Positions 7,638-16,121 of a stretch of DNA of 19,502 nucleotides are shown here, piece by piece. The stretch is from Flavobacteriaceae bacterium (GTDB taxonomy: Bacteria; Bacteroidota; Bacteroidia; Flavobacteriales; Flavobacteriaceae), in NCBI GenBank assembly GCA_003533785.1, contig DQCR01000066.1, positions 1-19,502 of the forward strand, in the 5' to 3' direction. A program made the translations under genes and the position numbers. Position 1 is the first letter of the stretch; each line of letters opens with the position of its first letter. The notes beneath the pieces were generated by a model. That model made no database searches and was not told the DNA's origin. It saw only the letters and a list, made by a program, of their open reading frames with translations.

Positions 7638-10469
7638 GTGAAAAAGCATTATCTATTTTTTGCATTGATAGTTGCAACAACCCCTGTTTTATCTCAATCA
7701 CCTTCATATGAAGGGAAAAAAGAAACCTCCCCAATACACGAGCAGTTGCTTACTCAATCTACAGTAAAAAATATTCCTTTTGAAAACATCGGACCCTCGG
7801 TAATGAGTGGGCGTGTGGTGGCACTTGCCGTCAATCCAGACCAGCCAACAGAGTTTTATGTAGCCTATGCATCAGGTGGTGTTTGGCATACCCAAGACAA
7901 TGGGATCAGTTTTACCTCAATCACGGAGAACGCACCCACTCAAAATATTGGTGAAATAGCAATGCATTGGCCAACTCGAACCCTTTGGGTGGGTACAGGA
8001 GAAAACAATTCTTCCCGATCTTCCTACGCAGGAATTGGTATGCTTCGGACAACAAACAATGGAAAAACCTGGACCAAACATGGACTGAATGACAGCCATC
8101 ATATTGGAAAAATATTAATCCATCCAGAAAACCCCAGTCAGTTGGTCGTTGGGGCTACGGGACATTTATACACTCCTAATGAAGAACGCGGTGTATTCAT
8201 TACTACCGATGCAGGGACTACCTGGACCCAAACTTTGTTTATAAATGAAGCGACAGGAATCATTGATATGGCGCAAGTCCCTGGAGATTTCAACACCCTA
8301 TTTGCTACTGCGTGGGAAAAAGACCGAAAAGCTTGGAATTTTACTGGAAACGGAAAACACTCTGGAATCTACAAGAGCACAGACGGGGGACGAAATTGGA
8401 AACGGATTAGTACAGCTGAGAGTGGCTTCCCTACTGGGGAAGGAGTGGGACGAATTGGAGTGGCTGTTTTTGATTCTAATATTATATATGCGATTCACGA
8501 CAGTCAATTTCGACGAGATAAAGAAGATGAAAAAACAAAAGAAGGAATCAGCAAGAGTGATTTTAAGGACATGACTCCTAAGGCTTTCTTAATGTTGTCA
8601 AATAAAGAAATAGATACCTATCTCAAGGAAAACGGATTTCATGAAAAATACCGTGCTGAAAATTTGAAAAACCAAGTGCGCAATGGACAGATCAAACCCG
8701 CTGATTTGGCCACCTATTTAGAAGATGCCAATTCCCAGTTGTTTGATACTCCAGTCATTGGTGCTGAAGTTTATAAAAGTACCGATGGTGGAATTAGTTG
8801 GGCGAAAACACACAAAGACTTTTTAGACGGAGTGTACTACAGCTATGGCTACTATTTTGGACACATTCATGTAGCTCCTTTTGATGTTGATAAAATTTAT
8901 ATCTATGGTGTTCCTTTTCTGAGCTCAAATGACGGTGGGCAATCTTTTGAGTATTTATCTAAACCCAATGTGCATTCGGATCATCACGCACTGTGGATAA
9001 ATCCCACACAGCCCGGACATCTAATTAATGGGAATGATGGAGGAGTCAATATTACCTACACCGATGGTGCGCATTGGACCAAAAACAATAGCCCGCAGGT
9101 AGGTCAATTTTATGCGATTAATATTGATCATGAAACGCCCTATAATGTCTATGGCGGATTACAAGATAATGGGGTTTGGAAAGGAGCAAACAATGCGCCC
9201 CAAGATAGAAGATGGCAAGCAAGCGGACAATACCCTTGGACAGAAATTCTTGGAGGGGACGGTATGCAGGTGGAGATTGACAGCCGCAATTCCAATATTG
9301 TGTTCACGGGGTATCAATTTGGCAATTATTATCGGCTCGATTTGGACCAAGATACCTGGGATAATATTCAACCCAAACACGAATTAGGAGAATCGCCCTT
9401 GCGATTTAATTGGCAAACTCCAATTGAGTTGTCAACCCACAACCAAGACATCTTGTATTTTGGAAGCAATAAACTCCATCGTTCTTTCGATCAAGGAAAA
9501 CATTGGGAAGCCATTTCACCAGACCTAACCCGAGGCGGAAAAAAGGGAAATGTGGCCTATGGTACCCTAACTACTTTTAATGAATCTTCCCTTCAATTTG
9601 GATTGATCTATGCAGGAAGTGATGACGGGCTCATTCACGGCACACAGAACGGTGGTGTAAGTTGGGACTTGCTTTCTTCCGATCTTCCTAAAGACTTGTG
9701 GGTCAGTAGAATTACTGCTTCGATGCATCAAAAAAATCGAGTGTATGCTGCGCTAAACGGATACCGAAACGATGACTTTACACCCTATCTCTATCTCAGC
9801 GAAAATGGAGGTCAGCAATGGAAAGCTATTGCCAACAACCTGCCAGAAGCACCAGTAAATGATATCATAGAAGATCCTGTGAAAGAAAATATTTTGTATG
9901 TGGCAACGGATCGAGGCGTCTATGTCAGTTTCAATAAAGGAGACACTTGGGAAGCCTTCGCTAACGGACTGACGTCAGCTGCAGTGCATGATTTGGTGAT
10001 TCAGCCAGAGGCAAAACACCTTTTAGTGGGAACCCACGGTCGCTCAATATACAAAGCCTCCATAGCGGCGTTGCAAGACAGGGATTCAACCCTTCCCTTA
10101 CAGCTCTTTGTCCCAAAAGAAATAAAGCATTCCGATAAGTGGGGAACGCGAAGAGCTTCTTGGGCAGAATGGAACCAACCCGAGTTTAAATTTCTAGTCT
10201 ACTCCCAGAGCGAAACTCCTTATACGTTACGGATTATATCATTCGATGGGGAGGAAGTTCACGAAGTCAAGGGGCAACTGGATTATGGATTCGCTACTCT
10301 GGAATATAAATTGCGGGGTCGATCCAAGAATACTTCATCCAAGAAAAAGAAAAAAGGCAATCCTCCAGCAAAAGATGGGAATTATTACTTGACTCCTGGA
10401 GTGTATACTATAGAAATAAAAACACCTGCACACATTACCCAAGGAACCTTTAAACTTACTAAAGATTGA
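7638..10469 (+). CDS. secreted VPS10/Asp-box (BNR) beta-propeller protein
   Basis: A large exported protein of the group often annotated as 'WD40/YVTN/BNR-like repeat' or 'glycosyl hydrolase' in Bacteroidota. The longest frame opens with a TTG at 7608, but a GTG at 7638 makes a clean signal peptide (MKKHYLFFALIVATTPVLS, then Q) and lies downstream of a promoter-like TACTTTG, so I use 7638 (943 residues). It carries many Asp-box repeats: TTNNGKTWT, TTDAGTTWT, STDGGRNWK, STDGGISWA, SNDGGQSF, QNGGVSWD, ENGGQQWK and NKGDTWEA. These mark sortilin/VPS10-like propellers. After the propellers, a basic Lys-rich linker (SSKKKKKG) leads to a short beta-rich C-terminal domain. Substrate and activity are unknown; Asp boxes are structural and do not prove a hydrolase. 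No secretion-system tail is evident. Confidence 0.88.
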   Translation: MKKHYLFFALIVATTPVLSQSPSYEGKKETSPIHEQLLTQSTVKNIPFENIGPSVMSGRVVALAVNPDQPTEFYVAYASGGVWHTQDNGISFTSITENAPTQNIGEIAMHWPTRTLWVGTGENNSSRSSYAGIGMLRTTNNGKTWTKHGLNDSHHIGKILIHPENPSQLVVGATGHLYTPNEERGVFITTDAGTTWTQTLFINEATGIIDMAQVPGDFNTLFATAWEKDRKAWNFTGNGKHSGIYKSTDGGRNWKRISTAESGFPTGEGVGRIGVAVFDSNIIYAIHDSQFRRDKEDEKTKEGISKSDFKDMTPKAFLMLSNKEIDTYLKENGFHEKYRAENLKNQVRNGQIKPADLATYLEDANSQLFDTPVIGAEVYKSTDGGISWAKTHKDFLDGVYYSYGYYFGHIHVAPFDVDKIYIYGVPFLSSNDGGQSFEYLSKPNVHSDHHALWINPTQPGHLINGNDGGVNITYTDGAHWTKNNSPQVGQFYAINIDHETPYNVYGGLQDNGVWKGANNAPQDRRWQASGQYPWTEILGGDGMQVEIDSRNSNIVFTGYQFGNYYRLDLDQDTWDNIQPKHELGESPLRFNWQTPIELSTHNQDILYFGSNKLHRSFDQGKHWEAISPDLTRGGKKGNVAYGTLTTFNESSLQFGLIYAGSDDGLIHGTQNGGVSWDLLSSDLPKDLWVSRITASMHQKNRVYAALNGYRNDDFTPYLYLSENGGQQWKAIANNLPEAPVNDIIEDPVKENILYVATDRGVYVSFNKGDTWEAFANGLTSAAVHDLVIQPEAKHLLVGTHGRSIYKASIAALQDRDSTLPLQLFVPKEIKHSDKWGTRRASWAEWNQPEFKFLVYSQSETPYTLRIISFDGEEVHEVKGQLDYGFATLEYKLRGRSKNTSSKKKKKGNPPAKDGNYYLTPGVYTIEIKTPAHITQGTFKLTKD

Positions 10470-10578
10470 TTTTCGTTTAGCCTTTTCTCCATTATTAGGA
10501 TAAATTTCCGCTCAATATTAAACAAAATAAGTAGAGCTCTTATAAATAGAGATTCTTCTCTAAAAAAAATCATTTCGG

Positions 10579-10610
10579 TTGGGAACAGAAGTGTTTATGC
10601 TGTAATTTTG
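10579..10610 (+). promoter_or_regulatory. promoter of the sdhCAB operon
   Basis: TTG at 10579-10581 is followed after exactly 21 bases by TAATTTTG (10603-10610), a full match to the Bacteroidota TTG/TAnnTTTG promoter. The -7 box ends 23 bases before the sdhC ATG at 10634. This is the best promoter in the window. Confidence 0.65.
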
Positions 10611-10633
10611 ATAACAAATTGAATCTAAATTTT

Positions 10634-11287
10634 ATGATCACATCATCGATAGCAAGGAAAGTTGCCATGGCACTTTCTGGTCTTTTCTTGGTTGTTTTCT
10701 TGGGACAGCACTTTACCATAAATTTCACTTCAGTATTTAGTGAAAACACCTTCAATGAGTTGTCCCATTTCATGGGTACCAATCCCGTGGTTCAATTTAT
10801 TTTTCAACCCATTTTGATGTTTGGAGTGGTGTTTCATTTTGTCATGGGTTTTGTATTAGAAATACAAAATCGCTCGGCTCGAGCAGGTCAGTACGGAACT
10901 TACAAAGGTAGCGCCAATGCTAGTTGGATGTCTCGAAATATGATCCTAACTGGAGCAGTGGTGCTATCCTTTCTAGGCTTGCATCTCTATGATTTTTGGA
11001 TACCTGAGATGAATTATAAATATGTGGAATTTATTCCAGAAGACCCCACCCGTTATTACGATGAATTGGTTCACAAGTTCCACAGTCCAATAAGAGTAGG
11101 GTTGTATGCTGTTTCCTTTGGTTTTCTGGCACTCCATTTGGTTCACGGTTTTGGGTCTTCTTTTCAGTCGATGGGACTCAATAACAAATACACCCCAGCC
11201 ATCAAAACCTTCACAAAAATTTTTGCAATAGCCATTCCCACCGGATTCGTATTTATTGCCTTGTTCCATCACTTAAAAGCATTATAA
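10634..11287 (+). CDS. sdhC: succinate dehydrogenase cytochrome b subunit (type B, di-haem)
   Basis: This 217-residue integral membrane protein anchors the succinate:quinone oxidoreductase and carries its haem b groups. It is a single fused anchor with five predicted helices, as in Bacteroidota and Wolinella fumarate reductase, so no sdhD is expected. The N-terminus MITSSIARKVAMALSGLFL is characteristic of the family. Candidate haem-ligand histidines occur in the helices: GQHFTINF, VVFHFVMG, GLHLYDFW and ALHLVHGF. An upstream in-frame TTG at 10619 would add five residues; the ATG at 10634 matches the usual start. sdhA follows after three bases, so they are co-transcribed from the promoter at 10579-10610. 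Confidence 0.95.
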   Translation: MITSSIARKVAMALSGLFLVVFLGQHFTINFTSVFSENTFNELSHFMGTNPVVQFIFQPILMFGVVFHFVMGFVLEIQNRSARAGQYGTYKGSANASWMSRNMILTGAVVLSFLGLHLYDFWIPEMNYKYVEFIPEDPTRYYDELVHKFHSPIRVGLYAVSFGFLALHLVHGFGSSFQSMGLNNKYTPAIKTFTKIFAIAIPTGFVFIALFHHLKAL

Positions 11288-11290
11288 AAT

Positions 11291-13294
11291 ATGGCTCGTT
11301 TAGACTCAAAAACTCCCGAAGGTCCGCTATCTGAAAAATGGACACAACACAAGAGCAATATTAACTTGGTGAGCCCAGCCAACAAACGGTTAATCGATGT
11401 GATTGTTGTGGGAACCGGCCTAGCAGGGGCTTCTGCTTCAGCCACCCTAGCTGAGTTAGGCTACAACGTAAAAACCTTCTGTTTTCAGGATTCACCGCGC
11501 CGGGCCCACTCCATTGCAGCCCAGGGGGGAATCAATGCTGCGAAGAATTATCAAGGCGATGGGGATTCTACCTATCGTTTATTCTATGACACAATCAAAG
11601 GCGGAGACTATCGGTCTAGGGAAGCCAATGTACATCGCCTGGCCGAGGTATCTGCAAATATTATCGATCAATGTGTAGCACAGGGTGTCCCCTTTGCACG
11701 TGATTATGGAGGCTTGTTAGACAACCGCTCTTTTGGTGGGGTATTAGTCTCAAGGACTTTTTATGCCAAAGGACAGACCGGACAGCAACTTTTATTGGGT
11801 GCCTATTCGGCGATGAATCGACAAATCGGACGAGGAAAAATTAAAATGTACAACCGTCACGAGATGATGGATTTGGTGAAGGTAGATGGAAAGGCAAGAG
11901 GAATCATTGCGAGAAATCTAGTGACAGGAAAATTGGAACGTCACGGCGCCCACGCCGTTGTTATTGCTTCGGGGGGCTATGGGAATGTCTTCTTTCTATC
12001 TACGAATGCGATGGGGAGTAATGTGTCTGCCTCATGGAAAATTCACAGAAAAGGGGCATATTTTGCCAATCCTTGTTTTACACAAATCCACCCCACCTGC
12101 ATTCCTGTTTCTGGTGATCACCAATCCAAACTAACCCTAATGTCTGAGTCGCTTCGAAATGACGGACGGATTTGGGTACCCAAAAAGTTAGACGATGCGC
12201 AAGCTATTCGTGAAGGGCGTTTAAAGCCAACCGAACTCGCCGAAGAAAACCGAGACTACTATCTCGAAAGACGTTATCCTGCTTTTGGAAACTTGGTACC
12301 CAGAGACGTGGCATCACGGGCAGCAAAAGAACGTTGCGACGCAGGTTATGGCGTTAACAAGACAGGGGAGGCGGTCTATCTTGACTTTGCCTCAGCAATT
12401 ATTCGCTATGGAAAAGAAGAGGCGCACGTCAAGGGTCTGGATGAAAATGACGCAACATTAGTAAAAAAATTAGGCCAAGAAGTAGTGCGAGCCAAATACG
12501 GGAATCTATTCCAGATGTATGAGAAAATCGTGGATCAAAATCCTTATGAAACTCCTATGATGATCTACCCTGCAGTACACTACACCATGGGAGGCGTTTG
12601 GGTAGACTATAATTTGATGACCAGCATTCCAGGATGTTACGCCATAGGAGAGGCCAACTTCTCCGATCATGGGGCCAATCGTTTGGGAGCTTCTGCTCTC
12701 ATGCAAGGACTTGCCGACGGCTATTTTGTACTGCCTTATACCATTGGAGATTATTTGTCGGATGATATTCGAACGGGTCCTATTGCCACCGATACCACTG
12801 AATTTGAAGAGGCTGAAAAAGAGGTACACAATCGATTGGAAGCTTTCATTAATAACAAGGGTACCCATACTGTAGATTATTATCACAAAAAATTGGGCAA
12901 AATCATGTGGAATAAATGTGGAATGTCACGAAATGGGAAAGAGCTTAAAGAAGCCATGGCAGAGATCAAAGAACTGCGAGAGGATTTCTACAAAAACGTA
13001 AAAGTTCCAGGGAGACTAAATGAATTTAACGAGCAATTAGCCAAGGCCGAACGCGTGGCTGACTTTTTGGAGTTGGGAGAGCTTTTTGCGAAGGATGCCT
13101 TGGAACGAACCGAATCTTGCGGAGGTCACTTTCGTGAGGAATCACAGACCCCTGAAGGAGAAGCCCTAAGAGACGATAAGAATTTCACCTTCGTGTCCGC
13201 TTGGGAACATCAGGGTGCTCCAGCCAAAGCAAAACTCCACAAAGAAGCTTTGAATTATGAAGAAATTGAAGTTAAAACCCGCTCATATAAATAA
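11291..13294 (+). CDS. sdhA: succinate dehydrogenase/fumarate reductase flavoprotein subunit
   Basis: SdhA oxidises succinate to fumarate and passes electrons to covalent FAD; it is the catalytic subunit of respiratory complex II on the cytoplasmic face. The 667-residue protein has the dinucleotide motif GTGLAG (41-46), the FAD-linking His73 in [11 protein letters not shown], the substrate motif HPT (267-269), and VPRDVASRA (336-344), which contains the catalytic arginine region. [10 protein letters not shown], towards the C-terminus, contacts substrate and flavin. It resembles the Wolinella/Bacillus-type enzyme that goes with a single-subunit anchor. It lies between sdhC (three bases before) and sdhB (18 bases after). 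Whether the complex works as dehydrogenase or fumarate reductase cannot be settled from sequence, but dehydrogenase is usual in aerobic Flavobacteriia. Confidence 0.97.
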   Translation: MARLDSKTPEGPLSEKWTQHKSNINLVSPANKRLIDVIVVGTGLAGASASATLAELGYNVKTFCFQDSPRRAHSIAAQGGINAAKNYQGDGDSTYRLFYDTIKGGDYRSREANVHRLAEVSANIIDQCVAQGVPFARDYGGLLDNRSFGGVLVSRTFYAKGQTGQQLLLGAYSAMNRQIGRGKIKMYNRHEMMDLVKVDGKARGIIARNLVTGKLERHGAHAVVIASGGYGNVFFLSTNAMGSNVSASWKIHRKGAYFANPCFTQIHPTCIPVSGDHQSKLTLMSESLRNDGRIWVPKKLDDAQAIREGRLKPTELAEENRDYYLERRYPAFGNLVPRDVASRAAKERCDAGYGVNKTGEAVYLDFASAIIRYGKEEAHVKGLDENDATLVKKLGQEVVRAKYGNLFQMYEKIVDQNPYETPMMIYPAVHYTMGGVWVDYNLMTSIPGCYAIGEANFSDHGANRLGASALMQGLADGYFVLPYTIGDYLSDDIRTGPIATDTTEFEEAEKEVHNRLEAFINNKGTHTVDYYHKKLGKIMWNKCGMSRNGKELKEAMAEIKELREDFYKNVKVPGRLNEFNEQLAKAERVADFLELGELFAKDALERTESCGGHFREESQTPEGEALRDDKNFTFVSAWEHQGAPAKAKLHKEALNYEEIEVKTRSYK

Positions 13295-13312
13295 GCGATA
13301 TAAACGAAACGT

Positions 13313-14059
13313 ATGAATCTGACCTTAAAAGTGTGGCGCCAAGCCAATGCTCAAGCCAAAGGGAGTTTTGAAACCTATCCCATCTCTGAGGTGTCTCCCG
13401 ATATGTCTTTCTTGGAAATGATGGACGTGCTCAACGAACAGCTGATACAAAAAGGGACCGACCCTATTGCATTCGATCACGATTGTCGCGAAGGTATCTG
13501 TGGGATGTGCTCGATGTTCATCAATGGAGAAGCACACGGCCCCGACCGTCTGGTAACCACCTGTCAGTTACACATGCGAAAATTCAAAGATGGCGACACC
13601 ATCACGATCGAACCTTTCCGAGCCAAAGCTTTTCCAGTAGTTAAGGACTTGGCAGTAGACCGATCGGCTTTTGATCGAGTTCAGCATGCCGGGGGGTTTA
13701 TTAGTGTAAACACGTCTGGAAATACCCAAGATGCCAATGCTATTCCGATAGAAAAACACGATGCCGATCGTGCCTTTGATGCTGCTACTTGCATTGGATG
13801 TGGTGCTTGTGTAGCCACTTGCAAAAATGCTTCCGCCATGCTTTTTGTATCGGCGAAAGTATCCCAATATGCCCTTTTGCCTCAAGGAAAAGTGGAAGCT
13901 ACTGATCGCGTTCTCAACATGGTGAAACAGATGGACGAAGAAGGTTTTGGAAACTGTACCAATACGGGAGCTTGTGAAGTAGAATGCCCGAAAGGAATTT
14001 CATTGGAAAACATTGCCCGGATGAACCGAGAGTATTTGTCTGCCTCAATTAAAGGTTAA
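13313..14059 (+). CDS. sdhB: succinate dehydrogenase iron-sulfur subunit
   Basis: SdhB relays electrons from the flavin of SdhA to quinone in the membrane anchor through three iron-sulfur clusters. In this 248-residue protein the [2Fe-2S] ligands are Cys58, Cys63, Cys66 and Cys84 (CREGICGMC...TTC). The [4Fe-4S]/[3Fe-4S] domain has [11 protein letters not shown] (Cys160, 163, 166, 170) and [13 protein letters not shown] (Cys215, 221, 225). All expected ligands are present. It is the last gene of the sdhCAB operon, 18 bases after sdhA. A short inverted repeat overlaps its stop codon (14049-14070) and may help end transcription. Confidence 0.97.
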   Translation: MNLTLKVWRQANAQAKGSFETYPISEVSPDMSFLEMMDVLNEQLIQKGTDPIAFDHDCREGICGMCSMFINGEAHGPDRLVTTCQLHMRKFKDGDTITIEPFRAKAFPVVKDLAVDRSAFDRVQHAGGFISVNTSGNTQDANAIPIEKHDADRAFDAATCIGCGACVATCKNASAMLFVSAKVSQYALLPQGKVEATDRVLNMVKQMDEEGFGNCTNTGACEVECPKGISLENIARMNREYLSASIKG

Positions 14060-14070
14060 ACGTCCTTTAA
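14049..14070 (+). terminator. possible weak hairpin at the end of sdhCAB
   Basis: TTAAAGG (14049-14055) pairs perfectly with CCTTTAA (14064-14070) across an eight-base loop that includes the sdhB stop codon. The stem is AT-rich and no T tract follows directly, so it is only a weak candidate terminator. Confidence 0.25.
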
Positions 14071-14093
14071 AATTGCAAGTAACTCCTAAGTAT

Positions 14094-14672
14094 TTAGCCA
14101 GTTTTCAGTTTGGTCATAATTATGACACCTGTTGACCAGTCTATTTTAGTCATTGAAAAGTCTTGTTTACTTTCCAAAAAATGAATCAATTTTTCCACTT
14201 TTTCTTGATGTCCTTCAGGCCAGTTAGACTGCGGGTTTATATCATCAATGACATAAAAACCTCCAATTTTTATGTGAACTAAAAGCTGGTCTAAATCACT
14301 GAATTTACCGGGCCAAGCATCTGCGAAAACTAAATCAAAGCCAACCCCTTGATAGTTTGAAATCCACTTACTCCCGTCTTCACAAACTAGTTTTATTCGA
14401 GGATCATCACCAAAGAAAGATTTGACAATTGTAATAAGGGTTGAATCATTGTCTATTGAAATAATCTTAGAGTCTTTATCAAGCCCTTCAATCATCCAAG
14501 AAAGAGAAAGTCCAATGCCTGTTCCTAATTCCAGTATATGTGAACTAGGTTTTGAGGCGATGAGTGTTTTTAATAAGGAACCTACAAGAATATCTGAAGG
14601 CATTGTAAAACCAATTTCTTGAGATTTTTCAATAAGGGTATTATATATAGCAGGTAATTTTTGGGAGTACAT
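14094..14672 (-). CDS. class I SAM-dependent methyltransferase, O-methyltransferase-like
   Basis: This 192-residue protein shows the Rossmann methyltransferase signature. Motif I is ILELGTGIGLSLS (47-58), which binds S-adenosylmethionine. An acidic residue ends strand 2 (IISIDND, Asp74). FDLVFADAWPGKF (112-124) is motif IV, and GGFYVIDDI (137-145) is the post-motif strand. The DAxxxK/Y pattern and overall layout recall the catechol/caffeoyl-CoA O-methyltransferase group, but the substrate is unknown. The gene is noticeably AT-richer than sdhB next to it. It points toward sdhB (convergent) and follows a decayed HAD gene fragment and the HExxH membrane gene on the same strand, so it may be part of an acquired block. 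No clear promoter was seen. Confidence 0.8.
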   Translation of the reverse strand: MYSQKLPAIYNTLIEKSQEIGFTMPSDILVGSLLKTLIASKPSSHILELGTGIGLSLSWMIEGLDKDSKIISIDNDSTLITIVKSFFGDDPRIKLVCEDGSKWISNYQGVGFDLVFADAWPGKFSDLDQLLVHIKIGGFYVIDDINPQSNWPEGHQEKVEKLIHFLESKQDFSMTKIDWSTGVIIMTKLKTG

Positions 14673-14749
14673 AGGGGGAATTTTGAAATTATAATTGTAA
14701 AACTAATATTTTTAAATTCTGAATCAGAATAATATGGCTTCTGACTAAG

Positions 14750-14820
14750 CTTGATCTCCTCCAGTTTTTGAGGAATAAAAAGGATGCATTCTCGAGCTGC
14801 TAAGAGTAAATCATTCTTTG
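14750..14820 (-). pseudogene. decayed fragment of a HAD phosphatase gene (paralogue of 15426-16079)
   Basis: This stretch, in an otherwise empty gap of 194 bases (14673-14866), aligns without gaps to 15653-15723 inside the intact HAD gene. The first 21 bases (14750-14770) are identical to 15653-15673, and by my hand count 54 of 71 positions match overall. Read on the minus strand in the HAD frame it gives FTLSSSRMHPFYSSKTGGDQ against FTLGGLGLDSFFTAKTGGDQ in the intact protein (residues 123-142). It is broken: a TGA lies three codons before the shown segment and a TAG directly after it (GDQA-stop). Homology beyond both ends is not visible. It looks like the residue of a duplicated gene. Convergence by chance is unlikely given the shared frame and the exact 21-base run. 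Confidence 0.65.
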
Positions 14821-14866
14821 ATAAATATTGAAGGGAACATCTGCTTAATCGAGCAGGAGTTTATAT

Positions 14867-15379
14867 TTAGAGTAAGCTGATTAAAATAGTTAGAAGAAGA
14901 AAAAGTAGACTGTTAGAAAAAAAGGTTTTTAAAGAAAATTTCATTTTTCTAAACAAGTAATAAACCATTCCAAAAAAACTTACAGAAATCGATATAGGCC
15001 ATATTGAAGGATGCATGCCCAATGCAATACCTATTTTAATTTCATCACTAGAAGAAATAAGTCCTTGAAGTATAGCCGCCCAACGAAAAATAGCTGCAGA
15101 AAGTAAAATGTTAAAGCCAAAGGTTGCTTCTCTTTTAATGGTTATTACGAACCCCATAACCCCCTGAAATAAAGTAAATAAAACACCACTTCCATAGATA
15201 AAAGCATTTTGAGTAGAAGACAGGACCAGTTCCTGAGAAAATACAATTGTATTAATTGTTAAGCGTCCATTAATTCCAATAGAACGATAGGCTAACCAAT
15301 GTACACATTCATGGAAAAAGTAGGTCATACAGGGTAAAAGAAAAATAAATACGAAATAGACAAGGCGGATTCTAGACAT
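14867..15379 (-). CDS. orphan integral membrane protein with a HExxH motif (possible M50-like)
   Basis: I cannot assign this 170-residue protein to a family. It has about five hydrophobic segments (about residues 5-22, 62-80, 90-108, 127-143, 155-170). The first ends in HECVH (His23, Glu24, His27) followed by WLAYRSIG, the placement and context seen in M50-type intramembrane metalloproteases and their relatives. A possible third ligand is Asp112 in ISSSDEIKIG, but the canonical NxxPxxxxDG motif of RseP-like enzymes is missing, and at 170 residues it is short. It could be a minimal membrane protease, a zinc-binding membrane protein, or a degenerate relative. The gene is very AT-rich at its 3' end, lies 46 bases after the HAD gene on the same strand, and is followed by the HAD remnant. 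Confidence 0.65.
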   Translation of the reverse strand: MSRIRLVYFVFIFLLPCMTYFFHECVHWLAYRSIGINGRLTINTIVFSQELVLSSTQNAFIYGSGVLFTLFQGVMGFVITIKREATFGFNILLSAAIFRWAAILQGLISSSDEIKIGIALGMHPSIWPISISVSFFGMVYYLFRKMKFSLKTFFSNSLLFLLLTILISLL

Positions 15380-15425
15380 GGTAGATGGGGAGTGGAAAAC
15401 AAGTTAATAAAATTCTTACTTCTCC

Positions 15426-16079
15426 CTATTCTACATCGATTGCATTGTAGTCCTTTAAAGCGAAAACACACCCCAAGTCTAATAGTTTTGCAATTGAAAA
15501 TTGTGTGGCAATTCCTACCACTTGCATTCCTGCTGCTAGTGCAGCGGTAATTCCAGATTGAGTGTCTTCAAACGCCAAACATTTTTTGGCGTCCACTCCT
15601 AATTTATGAGCAGTTTGCAGGAAAATTTCTGGATGCGGCTTGCCATGTGTCACTTGATCTCCTCCAGTTTTTGCGGTAAAAAAAGAATCCAATCCCAAGC
15701 CACCAAGGGTAAATGAGATGTTGGTTTGGTCACCCATGGTAGACAATCCCATGGGGATATGAAGGTTTTGTACCTTTTGAAGAAATTCCAATAATCCGTC
15801 TATCCTACTTAGATGCGGGCGATAGAGATTGCGATATAGTTCTTCTTTTCTTTCTCCTATTTTCAAGAGTTCTTCACGACTTTGTATCAGCGGAAACAAT
15901 CGCGCCATGACTTCCAAGAGGGTGCCACGGTGATAGTCTTTTTCGAAAGTTTCCATATCAAGGGGTAAGTGGAATTCTTTAAATAAAGCAATCCAAGATA
16001 AATGATGGTAGTGCATGTTGTCTACCAAGGTCCCATCCATATCAAAAATGAGAGCGTCATACTGGGAGAGGGATTTCAT
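15426..16079 (-). CDS. HAD-superfamily phosphatase, beta-phosphoglucomutase-like
   Basis: This 217-residue cytoplasmic protein has all four HAD motifs. Motif I is FDMDGTLVD, with nucleophile Asp13 and acid/base Asp15. Motif II is GLSTMGD (Ser113/Thr114). Motif III is HGKPHPE (Lys147). Motif IV is AFEDTQSG (Glu171, Asp172). The helical cap inserted after motif I (about residues 20-90) is the C1 type of the beta-phosphoglucomutase/phosphoglycolate phosphatase subfamily. Its real substrate, probably a small phosphorylated metabolite, cannot be told from sequence. It is divergent from the omega-amidase gene, with only 42 bases between the two ATGs, and may be co-transcribed with the HExxH gene downstream. 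Part of its sequence (residues about 123-142) is echoed in the remnant at 14750-14820. Confidence 0.92.
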   Translation of the reverse strand: MKSLSQYDALIFDMDGTLVDNMHYHHLSWIALFKEFHLPLDMETFEKDYHRGTLLEVMARLFPLIQSREELLKIGERKEELYRNLYRPHLSRIDGLLEFLQKVQNLHIPMGLSTMGDQTNISFTLGGLGLDSFFTAKTGGDQVTHGKPHPEIFLQTAHKLGVDAKKCLAFEDTQSGITAALAAGMQVVGIATQFSIAKLLDLGCVFALKDYNAIDVE

Positions 16080-16121
16080 AGCAAGAAAGAATCAAGTATC
16101 TTAGAGATTCACTGTAAAGGT

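Noticed and set aside
8245..8574. 109-residue open frame on the plus strand in another phase of the propeller gene
   Set aside because: The Asp-box repeats in the long frame cover the same stretch, so this is a shadow.
10547..10562. Perfect six-base-pair hairpin (TAGAGA, four-base loop, TCTCTA) between the propeller gene and sdhC
   Set aside because: On the plus strand it is followed by A residues, not T, so it is not a standard terminator for the propeller gene, and no minus-strand gene ends here. The stem is short and may be chance.
12506..12886. 126-residue open frame on the minus strand within sdhA
   Set aside because: It lies fully antisense to a strongly conserved enzyme gene and its translation resembles no protein family; it is a shadow frame.
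13568..13885. 105-residue open frame on the minus strand within sdhB
   Set aside because: It is antisense to the conserved iron-sulfur ligand region, so the real coding frame is sdhB.
14673..14866. Possible small RNA or insertion-sequence end in the gap between the methyltransferase and HExxH genes
   Set aside because: No inverted terminal repeats, target duplication or stable hairpin was seen; the structure is better explained by the HAD gene fragment.
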